Source: Actinomadura sp. WMMA1423
GTDB taxonomy: Bacteria > Actinomycetota > Actinomycetes > Streptosporangiales > Streptosporangiaceae
Direction: 5' to 3'
Assembly (NCBI RefSeq): GCF_006547145.1
Contig: NZ_CP041244.1
Coordinates: 1,240,001 to 1,304,000, forward strand
DNA: 64,000 bases
The translations under genes and the position numbers were made by a program. The stretch's first letter is position 1. Each line of letters begins with the position of its first letter. Below, in pieces: positions 26,187 to 34,944 of the stretch. The notes beneath the pieces were generated by a model. The model was not told the origin of the DNA, did no database searches, and saw nothing but the letters and a program-made list of their open reading frames with translations.

Positions 26187-27439
26187 GATGCGGCACCGGC
26201 CTCTGTCTCGTGGTGGGACGCGTTGACGAGCCTTGCGATGTCGGTCCGGCCATAGCCGAGCCCGGACAGGATCGACTCCGTGTCCGCACCCCGCGCCACC
26301 GGTGGGGTGGGACGCCGTGTCGGGGAACGGCCGAGCGAGATGGGAACGCCCACGCCCCGGTAGCCGCCGGCGTCGACGAACAAGCCGCGGTGAGCGACCT
26401 GTGCCGTGCGGAGCGCACCCCCGACGTCGTTCACCGGGCCCGCCGGGACGCCTGCCGCGATGAGCTCCCGGGCCAGTTCACCACCGTCGCGTGCCTCGAT
26501 CAGCTCCGCCAGCAACGGCACGAGCTCGTCCAGATGGGTGATGCGCGCCGCGTTGTCCGCGAACCGGGGATCGTCGGCCATTTCCGGACGTCCGAGGACG
26601 CCCGTCAGCGACCTGAACTGGCGGTCGTTGGCCGCGCTGATGAAGAAGTCGCCCGAGCGGGTGGTGAACACCTGGTACGGGGCCACGATCGGATGGGCTC
26701 CGCCGGTCCGCAGCGGCACCCGTCCGTCGGCCGCCCAGCTCGCCGCGTGCGGGTGCAGGATCGATATGACGGCATCGAGCAGTGCGATGTCGACGAGCTG
26801 GCCGCGGCCGTCGTCGCGGCGCGCGTGGAGAGCGAGCAGGATGCCGCCGAATGCCAGGTTGGCCGTGACATGGTCGACGATCGGCACCCCGACTCTGAGC
26901 GGTTCCCGGTCGGGGTAGCCGTTGACGCTCATGAGGCCGCCGTACGCCTGCAGCACCGCGTCATAGCCGGGCAGGCCGCCCATGGGGCCGTCCGAACCGA
27001 ACCCGCTGATCCGGCAGTAGATCAGGTGGGGATGGCGCTCGGCGAGGGTTTCCTCGTAGCCGAGGCCCCAGCGCGCCATGGTGCCGGTCTTGAAGTTCTC
27101 CACGACGACATCGGCCTCGGCGAGGAGCCGGGTGAGCACCTCGCGACCAGCATCGGTCGACAGATCCAGTTCGATGTTGCGCTTGTTGCGGTTCAGCCCG
27201 TGGTAGTACGCGCTCGTCCCGTCGGGGTGGAATGGCGGGCCCCACCCGCGGGTCTCGTCACCGGCCGGGCCCTCGACCTTGATGACGCTGGCTCCGTGGT
27301 CGGACAGCATCTGGGCGCAGTGCGGCCCCGCGAGGACCCGGCTGAGATCGAGGACGCGCAGCCCGTGCAGGACCCCGGTCGCCTGCTCTGGGACGGCCCA
27401 GGCGGCGTGTCTTCCGGCCGCCGGTTCAGTCATCGGCAT
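26183..27439 (-). CDS. Family III CoA transferase (CaiB/BaiF)
   Basis: 418 residues. N-terminal LRVLDLSRVLAGPHCAQMLSDHGA and VIKVEGPAGDETR are typical; the catalytic aspartate is D160 in GLPGYDAVLQA. It moves CoA between acyl groups, activating an acid without ATP, comparable to BaiF in bile-acid metabolism. AAGGAG precedes the ATG at 27439 by nine bases; a second ATG at 27433 is possible. The start overlaps the end of the acyl-CoA dehydrogenase gene (14 bases). Confidence 0.88.
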   Translation of the reverse strand: MPMTEPAAGRHAAWAVPEQATGVLHGLRVLDLSRVLAGPHCAQMLSDHGASVIKVEGPAGDETRGWGPPFHPDGTSAYYHGLNRNKRNIELDLSTDAGREVLTRLLAEADVVVENFKTGTMARWGLGYEETLAERHPHLIYCRISGFGSDGPMGGLPGYDAVLQAYGGLMSVNGYPDREPLRVGVPIVDHVTANLAFGGILLALHARRDDGRGQLVDIALLDAVISILHPHAASWAADGRVPLRTGGAHPIVAPYQVFTTRSGDFFISAANDRQFRSLTGVLGRPEMADDPRFADNAARITHLDELVPLLAELIEARDGGELARELIAAGVPAGPVNDVGGALRTAQVAHRGLFVDAGGYRGVGVPISLGRSPTRRPTPPVARGADTESILSGLGYGRTDIARLVNASHHETEAGAAS

Positions 27440-28517
27440 GTGCCCGTGCTCCTTCCGGCACGCGGCCGCTCCCGGCCACGAGCGCCCACACGTCACCGCC
27501 GTGCCCGTCCACCAGGTCCGCGAGCCGGCGGTGCCAGTACAGCTCGTTGCCGTACTCGTCCCGCCAGGCCCACAGGCGCCGGGTGAACGCGCCCAGACGG
27601 TGCTCCATCGTGAAGCCGATCGCGCCGTGCAGCTGGTGACCGGCGGCCGCCACCGACCGGGCGAGCGCCGACGTCTCCGCCTTGGCTGCGGCCACCATGA
27701 GCTGGCGGTTCCGGCTCGAGTGCGAGAGCGCCAGCACGGCCGCGTCTGCTGCGACCTCCATCGTCACGACATCGGCGGCCAGGGCCGCCAGCCGGTGCTG
27801 CACCGCCTGGAACCTCGCCAGCGGACGGCCGAACTGCTCTCGCTCCCCCACATGGCGCAGCGTCGTATCGAGTACCTCGCGGGCGGCACCGGCCAGCTGA
27901 ACGGACCGCGCGGCGGCGCCGAGCAGTTCAACGTCGCGGTACCGCATCCCTTCGGGGAGCGGGAACACCTGGCTGGTCTCGACGCCGTCAAGTACCGCGC
28001 CGGCGCGCTGCTCGCCCGCGACATCGGGGCACTCGACGAGACGCACCGCCGGATGGGCGAGCGGTACGATCACCGCGGCGAGGCCGTCCGGCGTGCCGGC
28101 GAGCGCGACGAGATGCTCCGCGCGCCGCATCCAGGGGGCGCCGGGCAGCGAACCGCCCACACGCCACGCACCGCCGGGCCCGGGTTCGGCGCAGACCTCG
28201 CCGTGCGCGGCGGTGAACGGGCCGTCCGGTGGCGACGCCCCGGCCGCCGCGAGCAGCGGTGCGGCGATGAACGCGGCCTCCGCGACGGGGGCGGCGGCGC
28301 CCGCACCGGCCGCCTCCCGGACGAGCACGGCGGCCTCGCGGAGCGTGCCGCCCCCGCCGCCCAGGCGTTCGGGGACGGCGATGGAGATGAATCCCAGCCG
28401 TTCGAGTTCGGCCCACAGGGCGGTGTCGAGGCCGGGCGGTGCGGAGGCGTCGGCGGCCCGCCGCGGCGCCAGGACTCCGCGGACGGCCTCGGCGAGGTCG
28501 GTCAGGTGATCGGTCAT
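27426..28517 (-). CDS. Acyl-CoA dehydrogenase-family protein (short partner subunit)
   Basis: 363 residues. Conserved GEREQFGRPLARFQAVQHRLA and HQLHGAIGFTMEH are the C-terminal family motifs; the N-terminal half is diverged and alanine-rich. It has the look of the smaller subunits in heteromeric steroid acyl-CoA dehydrogenases (FadE26-29, FadE31-33 type), which pair with a second subunit. The partner is likely the adjacent 382-residue protein, with which it overlaps by ATGA. Substrate unknown. Confidence 0.85.
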   Translation of the reverse strand: MTDHLTDLAEAVRGVLAPRRAADASAPPGLDTALWAELERLGFISIAVPERLGGGGGTLREAAVLVREAAGAGAAAPVAEAAFIAAPLLAAAGASPPDGPFTAAHGEVCAEPGPGGAWRVGGSLPGAPWMRRAEHLVALAGTPDGLAAVIVPLAHPAVRLVECPDVAGEQRAGAVLDGVETSQVFPLPEGMRYRDVELLGAAARSVQLAGAAREVLDTTLRHVGEREQFGRPLARFQAVQHRLAALAADVVTMEVAADAAVLALSHSSRNRQLMVAAAKAETSALARSVAAAGHQLHGAIGFTMEHRLGAFTRRLWAWRDEYGNELYWHRRLADLVDGHGGDVWALVAGSGRVPEGARAHADD

Positions 28518-29662
28518 CGGCCCGCCAGTCCCTTCGCCACGATGCTCCGCAGTACTTCACTGGTGCCGCCGCGGAGCGTGAACGCGGGCACGTGCAGGAC
28601 CGCTTTTGCGAGCATGGCCGCGAGTTCGTCCGGCACCGTGCCGGACGCCGGATCGGCATGCCGTCGCACGACCTCAACCACCTCTCCCTCGAACGCGGTG
28701 CCCAGGTCCTTGACGAGGGCTGCTTCGAGCGCGGGGTCCTCCCCCGCGGCGAGCCGCCCCGCCACCCCGAGGGACAACTGCCTCAGCGTGGTCAGACGGG
28801 AGACGAGGCTGCCGAGATCGGCGCGTGCGACGGGGTCGTCACCGAAGGCACCGGTGCGCGCCCAGGCCAGCAGCAGCGGCATCGTGCTCAGCACGCGTTC
28901 CGGACCCGACCGCTCGTTGCCCAGTTCGGCGGTGACCTGGCGCCAGCCGTCACCGCGGCGCCCCAGCAGCGCGGTCATTGGTACCACCGCGTCGTCGAAG
29001 ACGACCTCGTTGAAGTGGTGCGCCCCGTCGATCGTGATGATCGGCGAGACGGTCACCGCGGGATGCGGCAGGTCCACGATGAACTGCGACAGCCCGGCGT
29101 GCCGGTCACCGTCGCCGTCGTCGGTCCGGGCGAGCACGACGATGGCCGTGGCGACGTGCGCGACGCTCGTCCAGACCTTGCTCCCCGTGAGCCGCCAGCC
29201 CGCCCCGACCTCGACCGCCCGCGTCCGGACGGAAGCCAGGTCCGAGCCGGCATCCGGCTCGGACATCCCGATCGCCATGAACTGCTCGGCGCGCGCGATC
29301 CCGGGCAGGTAGCGGCGTTTCTGCTCCTCGCTGCCGTTGCGCAGGATCCCGGGCGCCATCTGGCGGTCGGCGATCCAGTGCGCCGCCACCGGTGCCCCCG
29401 CGACCAGGAGTTCCTCGGTCACCACGTACCGCTCCAACGCCGAGCGTCCGTGCCCTCCGTACCGCGCCGGAACCGTCATCCCCACCCAGCCGCGGTCGGC
29501 CAGCCGCCTGCTGAATGCGGGGTCGACGCCCGACATCCAGGCATCGGCCTCAGGGGAGAAGCCGCCGGCGGCGATCTCCCGCTCCAGGAACTCCGCGACC
29601 TCGCGTCTCAGTTCGTGCAGCGCCCCGGGCGGCTCGTCGACCGCTGTGATCCTCAGTGCCAC
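28514..29662 (-). CDS. Acyl-CoA dehydrogenase
   Basis: 382 residues from a GTG at 29662 (GAGGAAGAG upstream); a TTG at 29734 would extend it over the promoter and was rejected. Motifs GMSEPDAGSDLASVRTRA and WRLTGSKVWTS bind FAD and substrate; FTLRGGTSEVLRSIVAKGLAGR is the C-terminal signature. Partner of the next gene. First gene of the operon ending in the crotonase. The divergent promoter to the esterase at 29822 holds the GntR-like site. Confidence 0.87.
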   Translation of the reverse strand: MALRITAVDEPPGALHELRREVAEFLEREIAAGGFSPEADAWMSGVDPAFSRRLADRGWVGMTVPARYGGHGRSALERYVVTEELLVAGAPVAAHWIADRQMAPGILRNGSEEQKRRYLPGIARAEQFMAIGMSEPDAGSDLASVRTRAVEVGAGWRLTGSKVWTSVAHVATAIVVLARTDDGDGDRHAGLSQFIVDLPHPAVTVSPIITIDGAHHFNEVVFDDAVVPMTALLGRRGDGWRQVTAELGNERSGPERVLSTMPLLLAWARTGAFGDDPVARADLGSLVSRLTTLRQLSLGVAGRLAAGEDPALEAALVKDLGTAFEGEVVEVVRRHADPASGTVPDELAAMLAKAVLHVPAFTLRGGTSEVLRSIVAKGLAGR

Positions 29663-29703
29663 GTGACCGCTCTTCCTCACGTCCGACGGGCGGGTTGGAT
29701 TGG

Positions 29704-29757
29704 ATCCTATCTTGATAAACAGGATTGTTGACAAGTGATCGGCGGCGCCGATTCAAT
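29704..29757. promoter_or_regulatory. Divergent promoter with GntR-like operator
   Basis: TTGTTGACAA at 29725-29734 fits the FadR-type TNGT...ACNA pattern with a two-base centre. ATCCT/AGGAT arms lie at 29704-29708 and 29721-29725. Plus-strand TTGACA (29728-29733) with TTCAAT (29752-29757), and a minus-strand TTGTCA with TAGGAT, overlap the site. Confidence 0.5.
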
Positions 29758-29821
29758 GGGTGACCCCGATCACCGCCCCTCACCGGCCCGGACCCTCCGG
29801 CAGGAGAAAGGAGACCAGGCG

Positions 29822-30754
29822 ATGGTGGTTCTGGACCCGGACGCACAGGCTCTCGTCGAGGCCGCGAAGGCCGCAGGGGCGAAGACCTTCCGGGAGATCG
29901 GCATCGAGGGCGTCCGGTCGCGCATGGAATCCCTTCCTCCGGCACGCACGCCGGAGATGGCGGAAGTGGCGGACCTGGTGTTCGACGGGCCGCACGGCAC
30001 CGTGCCGGTGCGGCTCTACCGCCCGCACCCCGGCGGCGGCCCGGCGATCGTGTACCTGCACGGCGGAGGCATGATCATGGGCACTCTCGACTCCTTCGAC
30101 GGCCTGGCCCGCAATCTGGCCGCCTCCTGCGCGGCGGTCGTGCTGAGCGTCGAGTACCGATTGGCGCCCGAACATCGATACCCGGTGGCGAGCGATGAGG
30201 CGTACGCCGCGGTCGCCTGGGCCCACGCCCACGCGGCCGCGCTGGGCATCGACCCGGGGCGGATCGCCGTCGCCGGCGACAGTGCCGGTGGGGCGCTGGC
30301 GGCGGGCGCCGCCCTGCGCTCCCGCGATGAGAACGGCCCACCGATCGCCGTCCAGATGCTCTTCTACCCGGGGCTCGAACGCGCCGTGGACCGTCCGTCC
30401 ATGATCGAGTTCGCCGACGGCCCCGTCCTGACCCGCCCGGACGTGATCTGGATGAAGGAGCAGTACCTGGGCCCCGACGAGGCGGCCGATACCGAGTACG
30501 GGGTGCCCGCGCTGGCCCGCGACCTGTCGAATCTGCCGGACGCCATCGTCGTCACGGCGGAGGTCGACCCGCTCCGCGACGCGGCCGAGGAGTACGGGCG
30601 GCGGCTGCGGGAGGCCGCCGTCCCGACCGCGCTGCTGCGCTACCCCGGGGTGTGCCACGGCTTCCTGTCGCAGGCCGCCCGCCTCCGCCGGGCCCGCGTC
30701 GCCTTCACCGAGATCGGAGCGCTCGCCCGCGCCAAATTCGAGGAGCTGACATGA
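29822..30754 (+). CDS. Alpha/beta hydrolase, hormone-sensitive-lipase family esterase
   Basis: 310 residues. HGGG at 80-83, nucleophile S154 in GDSAGG, acid in TAEVDPLRDA, histidine in GVCHGF. Paralogue of 23603-24547. AAGGAG lies before the ATG at 29822. Overlaps the following SDR gene by ATGA. Substrate likely an ester or lactone of the pathway controlled by the GntR protein. Confidence 0.88.
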   Translation: MVVLDPDAQALVEAAKAAGAKTFREIGIEGVRSRMESLPPARTPEMAEVADLVFDGPHGTVPVRLYRPHPGGGPAIVYLHGGGMIMGTLDSFDGLARNLAASCAAVVLSVEYRLAPEHRYPVASDEAYAAVAWAHAHAAALGIDPGRIAVAGDSAGGALAAGAALRSRDENGPPIAVQMLFYPGLERAVDRPSMIEFADGPVLTRPDVIWMKEQYLGPDEAADTEYGVPALARDLSNLPDAIVVTAEVDPLRDAAEEYGRRLREAAVPTALLRYPGVCHGFLSQAARLRRARVAFTEIGALARAKFEELT

Positions 30755-31674
30755 CCGGCCAGGACGTCGGAGGCGGCGTGGCACGCCGCGCCGCGAGGAA
30801 GCGCTTCGCCGGTGGCACGGCCGTCGTCACCGGGGGCGCCGCCGGGATCGGCGAGGGTTTCGTTCGCCATCTCGCCGGCCTGGGGATGAACGTCGTGATC
30901 GCCGATCTCGACACCGCCGGCGCCGAACGGCTGGCCGGCGAACTCGGCGGCGGGCCCGGCGCGGTCGTCGCCGCGCACGCCGACGTCACGGATGCGGACG
31001 CCGTGTCGATGCTCGCCCAGCAGGTCTTCGCCCGGTTCGGCTCGGTCGAACTGCTGGTCAACAACGCCGGTCTGGAGACCGCGGGACCACTATGGGAGAT
31101 CCCGGACGCCCGTTGGCGGCAGCTGATGTCGGTCAACGTCGACGGGGTCTTCCACTCGGTGCGCGCCTTCCTGCCCCGGATGATCGAGCTGGGGCGGCCC
31201 GCGGTCGTCGCCAACATGTCCTCGGTCGGCGGAGTGTCGTCGGCGCCGCTGCAGGCGCCGTACATCGTCAGCAAGCACGCGGTGCTGGCGCTCACCGAGT
31301 GCCTCCATCAGGAGGTGGCACTGGCGGGAGCCCCCATCCGGATCTCCGCGATTCTGCCGTACTCGGTGCGGAGCAGCATCTTCACGAGCGCCCAGGCGTC
31401 CGCGCCGACCGGCCATCCCGTGGCGGCCCGGCTCTTCGACGCGATGCAGGCGGCCAACGCCGCCGCCGGGATGGATCCGGTGGAAGCGGCGGCCCACATG
31501 ACCGACGCCCTCGCAGCGGGGGACTTCTGGGTCTTCTCCGACGACGGCGCGGGTATCGCCTCGCTGCGGGCCCGCGCCGACCAGCTGGCGCACCGGGCAC
31601 CGCCGCCGGACCCGCACATGCTGCTGGCAGAGATCGAGGCTTCGGCCGTTCCCCGTGCGGCGGGCGAGCCCTGA
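30751..31674 (+). CDS. SDR oxidoreductase
   Basis: 307 residues, with an N-terminal extension of about 20. TGGAAGIG at 27-34, NNAG at 104-107, catalytic S157 or S158, Y171, K175. The C-terminal 60 residues replace the usual GG-rich end and look like SDRs that act on larger substrates. Couples to the esterase by an ATGA overlap; the next SDR follows after 65 bases. Substrate unknown. Confidence 0.82.
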   Translation: MTGQDVGGGVARRAARKRFAGGTAVVTGGAAGIGEGFVRHLAGLGMNVVIADLDTAGAERLAGELGGGPGAVVAAHADVTDADAVSMLAQQVFARFGSVELLVNNAGLETAGPLWEIPDARWRQLMSVNVDGVFHSVRAFLPRMIELGRPAVVANMSSVGGVSSAPLQAPYIVSKHAVLALTECLHQEVALAGAPIRISAILPYSVRSSIFTSAQASAPTGHPVAARLFDAMQAANAAAGMDPVEAAAHMTDALAAGDFWVFSDDGAGIASLRARADQLAHRAPPPDPHMLLAEIEASAVPRAAGEP

Positions 31675-31739
31675 CCACGCGCGGACGGGTTGTCCCCACA
31701 CCCGCGCAGGTCCGGCATTCCAACAGGCAGGAGACAGCC

Positions 31740-32498
31740 ATGTTCAATCTCGAAGGCAAGGTCGCGCTGGTCACGGGCGCCGGCCAGAACGTCGGCGAGG
31801 GGATCGCCCGCACCCTGGCACGGCAGGGAGCCACAGTGGCGGTCAACGACTACCACCCGGACCGCGCCCGGCGGGTCGCCGAGGGCATCGCCGCGGACGG
31901 AGGAAGCGCGTTCTCGGTCCCCTTCGACGTCACCGACCTCGAGGCCGTGACCGCGGGCTTCACCGAGGTCGCCGACCGTGCGGGAGCGGTCGACATCCTG
32001 GTCAACAACGCCGGAACGGGCGGTCCGGACCGGACGATGGAGATGCACCAGTTCCGCGAGATGCCGGTCGCCTACTGGTCGCAGATCATCGATGTCAACC
32101 TGTATGGCGTCCTCAACTGCTGCAAGGCCGCACTCGACCCGATGGTGGAGAAGGGATGGGGCCGGATCGTCACCATCTCGTCGGGCGCCGGAACGGTCGG
32201 CCTGGACATCGGCGTGTCCACCTACGCGGCGGCCAAGGCGGGAGCGATCGGGTTCATGCGCCATATCGCCAAGGAGAACGCCCGGTCCGGTATCACCGCC
32301 AACACCGTGGCGCTCGGCCTCGTCCTCCGCAACGTCAAGGACCCCGAACTGGTCAGGAAGCTCGCCGACCCCATCCCGGTCGGGCGGCTCGGTACGCCCG
32401 AAGACGCCGCTCACCTCGTCGCCTACCTGGCCTCCGAGGAGGCGTCCTGGATGACCGGGCAGACCATCGGCCTCAACGGCGGCACGACCACGTCCTGA
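31740..32498 (+). CDS. SDR oxidoreductase with unusual glycine motif
   Basis: 252 residues. The nucleotide loop reads TGAGQNVGEG (12-21) rather than TGxxxGIG; NNAG at 89-92, catalytic S147 or S148, Y162, K166 are in place. AGGAG seven bases before the ATG. A strong terminator follows. Likely oxidises a hydroxyacyl-CoA or steroid alcohol in the same operon as the esterase and the preceding SDR. Confidence 0.82.
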   Translation: MFNLEGKVALVTGAGQNVGEGIARTLARQGATVAVNDYHPDRARRVAEGIAADGGSAFSVPFDVTDLEAVTAGFTEVADRAGAVDILVNNAGTGGPDRTMEMHQFREMPVAYWSQIIDVNLYGVLNCCKAALDPMVEKGWGRIVTISSGAGTVGLDIGVSTYAAAKAGAIGFMRHIAKENARSGITANTVALGLVLRNVKDPELVRKLADPIPVGRLGTPEDAAHLVAYLASEEASWMTGQTIGLNGGTTTS

Positions 32499-32504
32499 TC
32501 TCAC

Positions 32505-32544
32505 CGCGTGTGCCCCGGCCGTTAACCCGGCCGGGGCACACGCG
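32505..32544. terminator. Hairpin terminator after SDR operon
   Basis: 17-bp perfect arms at 32505-32521 and 32528-32544, six-base loop, seven bases after the stop. Confidence 0.8.
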
Positions 32545-32630
32545 TGTCGGTCGGCCAGATGGGACGGCGGTCCGCGGACGACGTCCTGCCTGCCCCATCG
32601 TCCATTCCTCAGGGGTGTTCCGGGGATGGC

Positions 32631-32647
32631 CTCCCGCTGATTGGGAG
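32631..32647. promoter_or_regulatory. Putative IclR operator, hsaD
   Basis: CTCCC-GCTGATT-GGGAG with one more matching base on each side, 67 bases before the hsaD start. Confidence 0.65.
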
Positions 32648-32713
32648 GGTACGGGGCGGTGGGGCCGCGGCCGCGCCTACGTTCCGAATAAGCCACCCGA
32701 GGAACTGAGGGAC

Positions 32714-33598
32714 ATGACCACGGAGACGACCCACGAGCCGCTGACGTACGAGAACACGCTGCGAGAACTCGCCACTGACCAGGGAGTACTGCGCTATCAC
32801 GAGGCAGGAGAGGGCCCTCCCCTGCTGCTCTTGCACGGCTCCGGTCCAGGCGTCACCGGCTGGCGGAACTTCCGCGGGAACCTGCCGCTGTTCGCCGCGC
32901 GTTTCCGCTGCCTGATCCTGGAGTTCCCCGGTTTCGGCGTCAGCGACCCCACCGACCAGCACCCCATGATGGCGGCCTCGGGCGCGGTGGCCCGTTTCCT
33001 GGACGGCCTCGGCCTGGACCGGGTCGACGTGATCGGCAACTCGATGGGCGGCATCGTGGGCGCCCAGGCGGCTCTGGCCGATCCGGACCGGGTGCGGCGG
33101 CTCGTCACGATCGGCGGGATCGGCCGCAACATCTTCAGCCCTGCTCCCGGCGAGGGCATCAGGCTGTTGACGGAGTTCACCGAGCACCCCACTCGCGAGC
33201 GCCTGGTCCAGTGGCTGCACTCGATGGTGTACGACCCGTCGCTGGTCACCGAGGACCTCATCGAGGAGCGCTGGCGGCAGGCCACGAACCCCGCCACGCT
33301 GGCCAGTGCGCGGCGCATGTACGGCAAGGCGGCCTTCGCCGCCGCCGCGTCGGCGGCCGCCGCGAGCGACGCGCCGCCCTACTGGGCGATGCTGCACAAG
33401 CTGAAGGCCAGGACGCTGATCACCTGGGGCCGGGACGACCGGGTCAGCCCGGTCGACATGGCTCTACTGCCCATGCGGACCATTCCCAACGTCGAAGTAC
33501 ACATTTTCCCCGACTGCGGGCACTGGGTGATGATCGAGCAGAAGCACGCCTGGGAGAGCGCCGTCCTGGCCTTCCTCACCCGTGCGGACGACGCCTAG
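32714..33598 (+). CDS. hsaD: 4,5:9,10-diseco-steroid (DSHA) hydrolase
   Basis: 294 residues, C-C bond hydrolase of the HsaD/BphD family. Oxyanion HGSGPG at 41-46, nucleophile S110 in GNSMGG, aspartate in WGRDDRVSP and histidine in DCGHWVMIEQK. It cleaves the meta-cleavage product made by HsaC, giving HIP (the ring C/D acid) and a C6 dienoate. First gene of hsaD-hsaA-hsaC; CTCCC-N7-GGGAG operator upstream. Enzymes for the C6 fragment (HsaE, HsaF, HsaG) are not in the window. Confidence 0.9.
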   Translation: MTTETTHEPLTYENTLRELATDQGVLRYHEAGEGPPLLLLHGSGPGVTGWRNFRGNLPLFAARFRCLILEFPGFGVSDPTDQHPMMAASGAVARFLDGLGLDRVDVIGNSMGGIVGAQAALADPDRVRRLVTIGGIGRNIFSPAPGEGIRLLTEFTEHPTRERLVQWLHSMVYDPSLVTEDLIEERWRQATNPATLASARRMYGKAAFAAAASAAAASDAPPYWAMLHKLKARTLITWGRDDRVSPVDMALLPMRTIPNVEVHIFPDCGHWVMIEQKHAWESAVLAFLTRADDA

Positions 33599-33689
33599 CC
33601 GCGGCCGGCTCGACGCCCCTTCCCGCCCCGGCCTTATCGGCTTCCGGCCGTCCCACGGCCGACATGAGAGAGCAATGGAGAAACAGGCG

Positions 33690-34874
33690 ATGACCAACCG
33701 CGTGCTCGACACGATCATGGAACGGGCGGAGGAGATCCGCGAACTCGGGCCCGTCAACGAGCGCCTCGGCAAGCTCGACGACAAGGCGGCCAAGGTGCTG
33801 CGCGACTCCGGCGTGATCAGGATGCTGCAGCCCAAGGCGCACGGGGGTCTGGAAGTACACCCGCGGGAGTTCGCCGAGGCCGTCATGGGGATCGCGGCGC
33901 TGGACGGGTCCACCGGCTGGGTCGCCGGGATCGTCGGCCTGCACCCATGGGAGATGGCGATGGCCGACCCGAAGGTCCAGGAGGAGATCTGGGGCGACGA
34001 CCCCGACACGTGGATCGCGTCGCCGTACGCGCCCATGGGCGTGGCGCGTCCCGTGGACGGCGGTTACGTCTTCAGCGGCCGCTGGCAGTTCTCCTCCGGC
34101 ACCGACCACTGCGACTGGATCTTTCTCGGTGGCATCCTGGGCGACAAGGACGGCAAGCCCGTCGAGCCGTTCCAGGGTCTGCACCTGATCCTGCCGCGCT
34201 CGGACTACGAGATCGTGGAGGGCTCCTGGGAGGTCGCCGGTCTGAAGGGCACCGGCAGCAAGGACATCATCGTCCGGGACGCCTTCGTCCCCGACTACCG
34301 CGTCATGAGATTCGCCAAGGTCATCGACGGCTCCGCGCCGCGCGAGGCCGGGCTGACCAACCCCACCTACCTGGTGCCGTTCTCCTGCGCGTTCCCCCTC
34401 GGCATCACCTCCGCCGTGATCGGCATGGCCGAGGGCGTCCTCGCGCACCACATGGCCTACCAGCGCGACCGGGTGCAGATCGTCGGCACCAAGGTCAAGG
34501 ACGACCCGTACGTCCTGTACGCGATGAGCGAAGCCGCCGAGGAGATCGCCGCGTCCCGCACCCGGATCCTGGACTTCGCCTCCCGCATGTACGACAAGGC
34601 CGCCGCGGGCGAGGAGATCTCGTTCGGCGAGCGGGCCGCCGGGCGCCGGCTCCAGGTCCGGTCGGCGTGGCGGGCGGCCCGCGCGGCGAACGAGTTGGTG
34701 ATCCGTTCCGGCGGCAACGCCATGCGCGTCGACAACCCGATCCAGCGGTTCTGGCGCGACGTCCATGTCGGCCTCGCGCACGCCATCCACGTCCCCGGCG
34801 CCGTCTACCACGTATCCGCGCTGACCGACCTGGACATCGAGCCGCCCGAGGGTCCGATGCGCTCGATGATCTGA
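33690..34874 (+). CDS. hsaA: 3-HSA monooxygenase, oxygenase subunit
   Basis: 394 residues from the ATG at 33690, which has GGAG eight bases upstream; the ATG at 33675 would add five. DGSTGW near 72-77, SSGTDHCDWIFLGG, LKGTGSKDIIV and FWRDVHVGLAHAIH match HsaA, the last holding the catalytic histidine region. It hydroxylates 3-HSA to a catechol with reduced FMN. The usual small reductase HsaB is absent; the flavin reductase at 39174-40364 is the only candidate here. It lies 91 bases after hsaD. Confidence 0.9.
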   Translation: MTNRVLDTIMERAEEIRELGPVNERLGKLDDKAAKVLRDSGVIRMLQPKAHGGLEVHPREFAEAVMGIAALDGSTGWVAGIVGLHPWEMAMADPKVQEEIWGDDPDTWIASPYAPMGVARPVDGGYVFSGRWQFSSGTDHCDWIFLGGILGDKDGKPVEPFQGLHLILPRSDYEIVEGSWEVAGLKGTGSKDIIVRDAFVPDYRVMRFAKVIDGSAPREAGLTNPTYLVPFSCAFPLGITSAVIGMAEGVLAHHMAYQRDRVQIVGTKVKDDPYVLYAMSEAAEEIAASRTRILDFASRMYDKAAAGEEISFGERAAGRRLQVRSAWRAARAANELVIRSGGNAMRVDNPIQRFWRDVHVGLAHAIHVPGAVYHVSALTDLDIEPPEGPMRSMI

Positions 34875-34882
34875 CACGCGTT

Positions 34883-34899
34883 TCCCACTGACCGGGATG
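34883..34899. promoter_or_regulatory. Putative IclR operator, hsaC
   Basis: TTCCC-ACTGACC-GGGAT, between hsaA and hsaC, 45 bases before the hsaC start; hints at a separate promoter. Confidence 0.55.
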
Positions 34900-34944
34900 T
34901 CGCCGCCGGCGACCGGCGGGGACCATTGCTCAACAGGAGGCACA

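Noticed and set aside
29663..29734. TTG-started extension of the acyl-CoA dehydrogenase
   Set aside because: The TTG is part of a promoter -35 and operator; family N-terminus fits the GTG at 29662.
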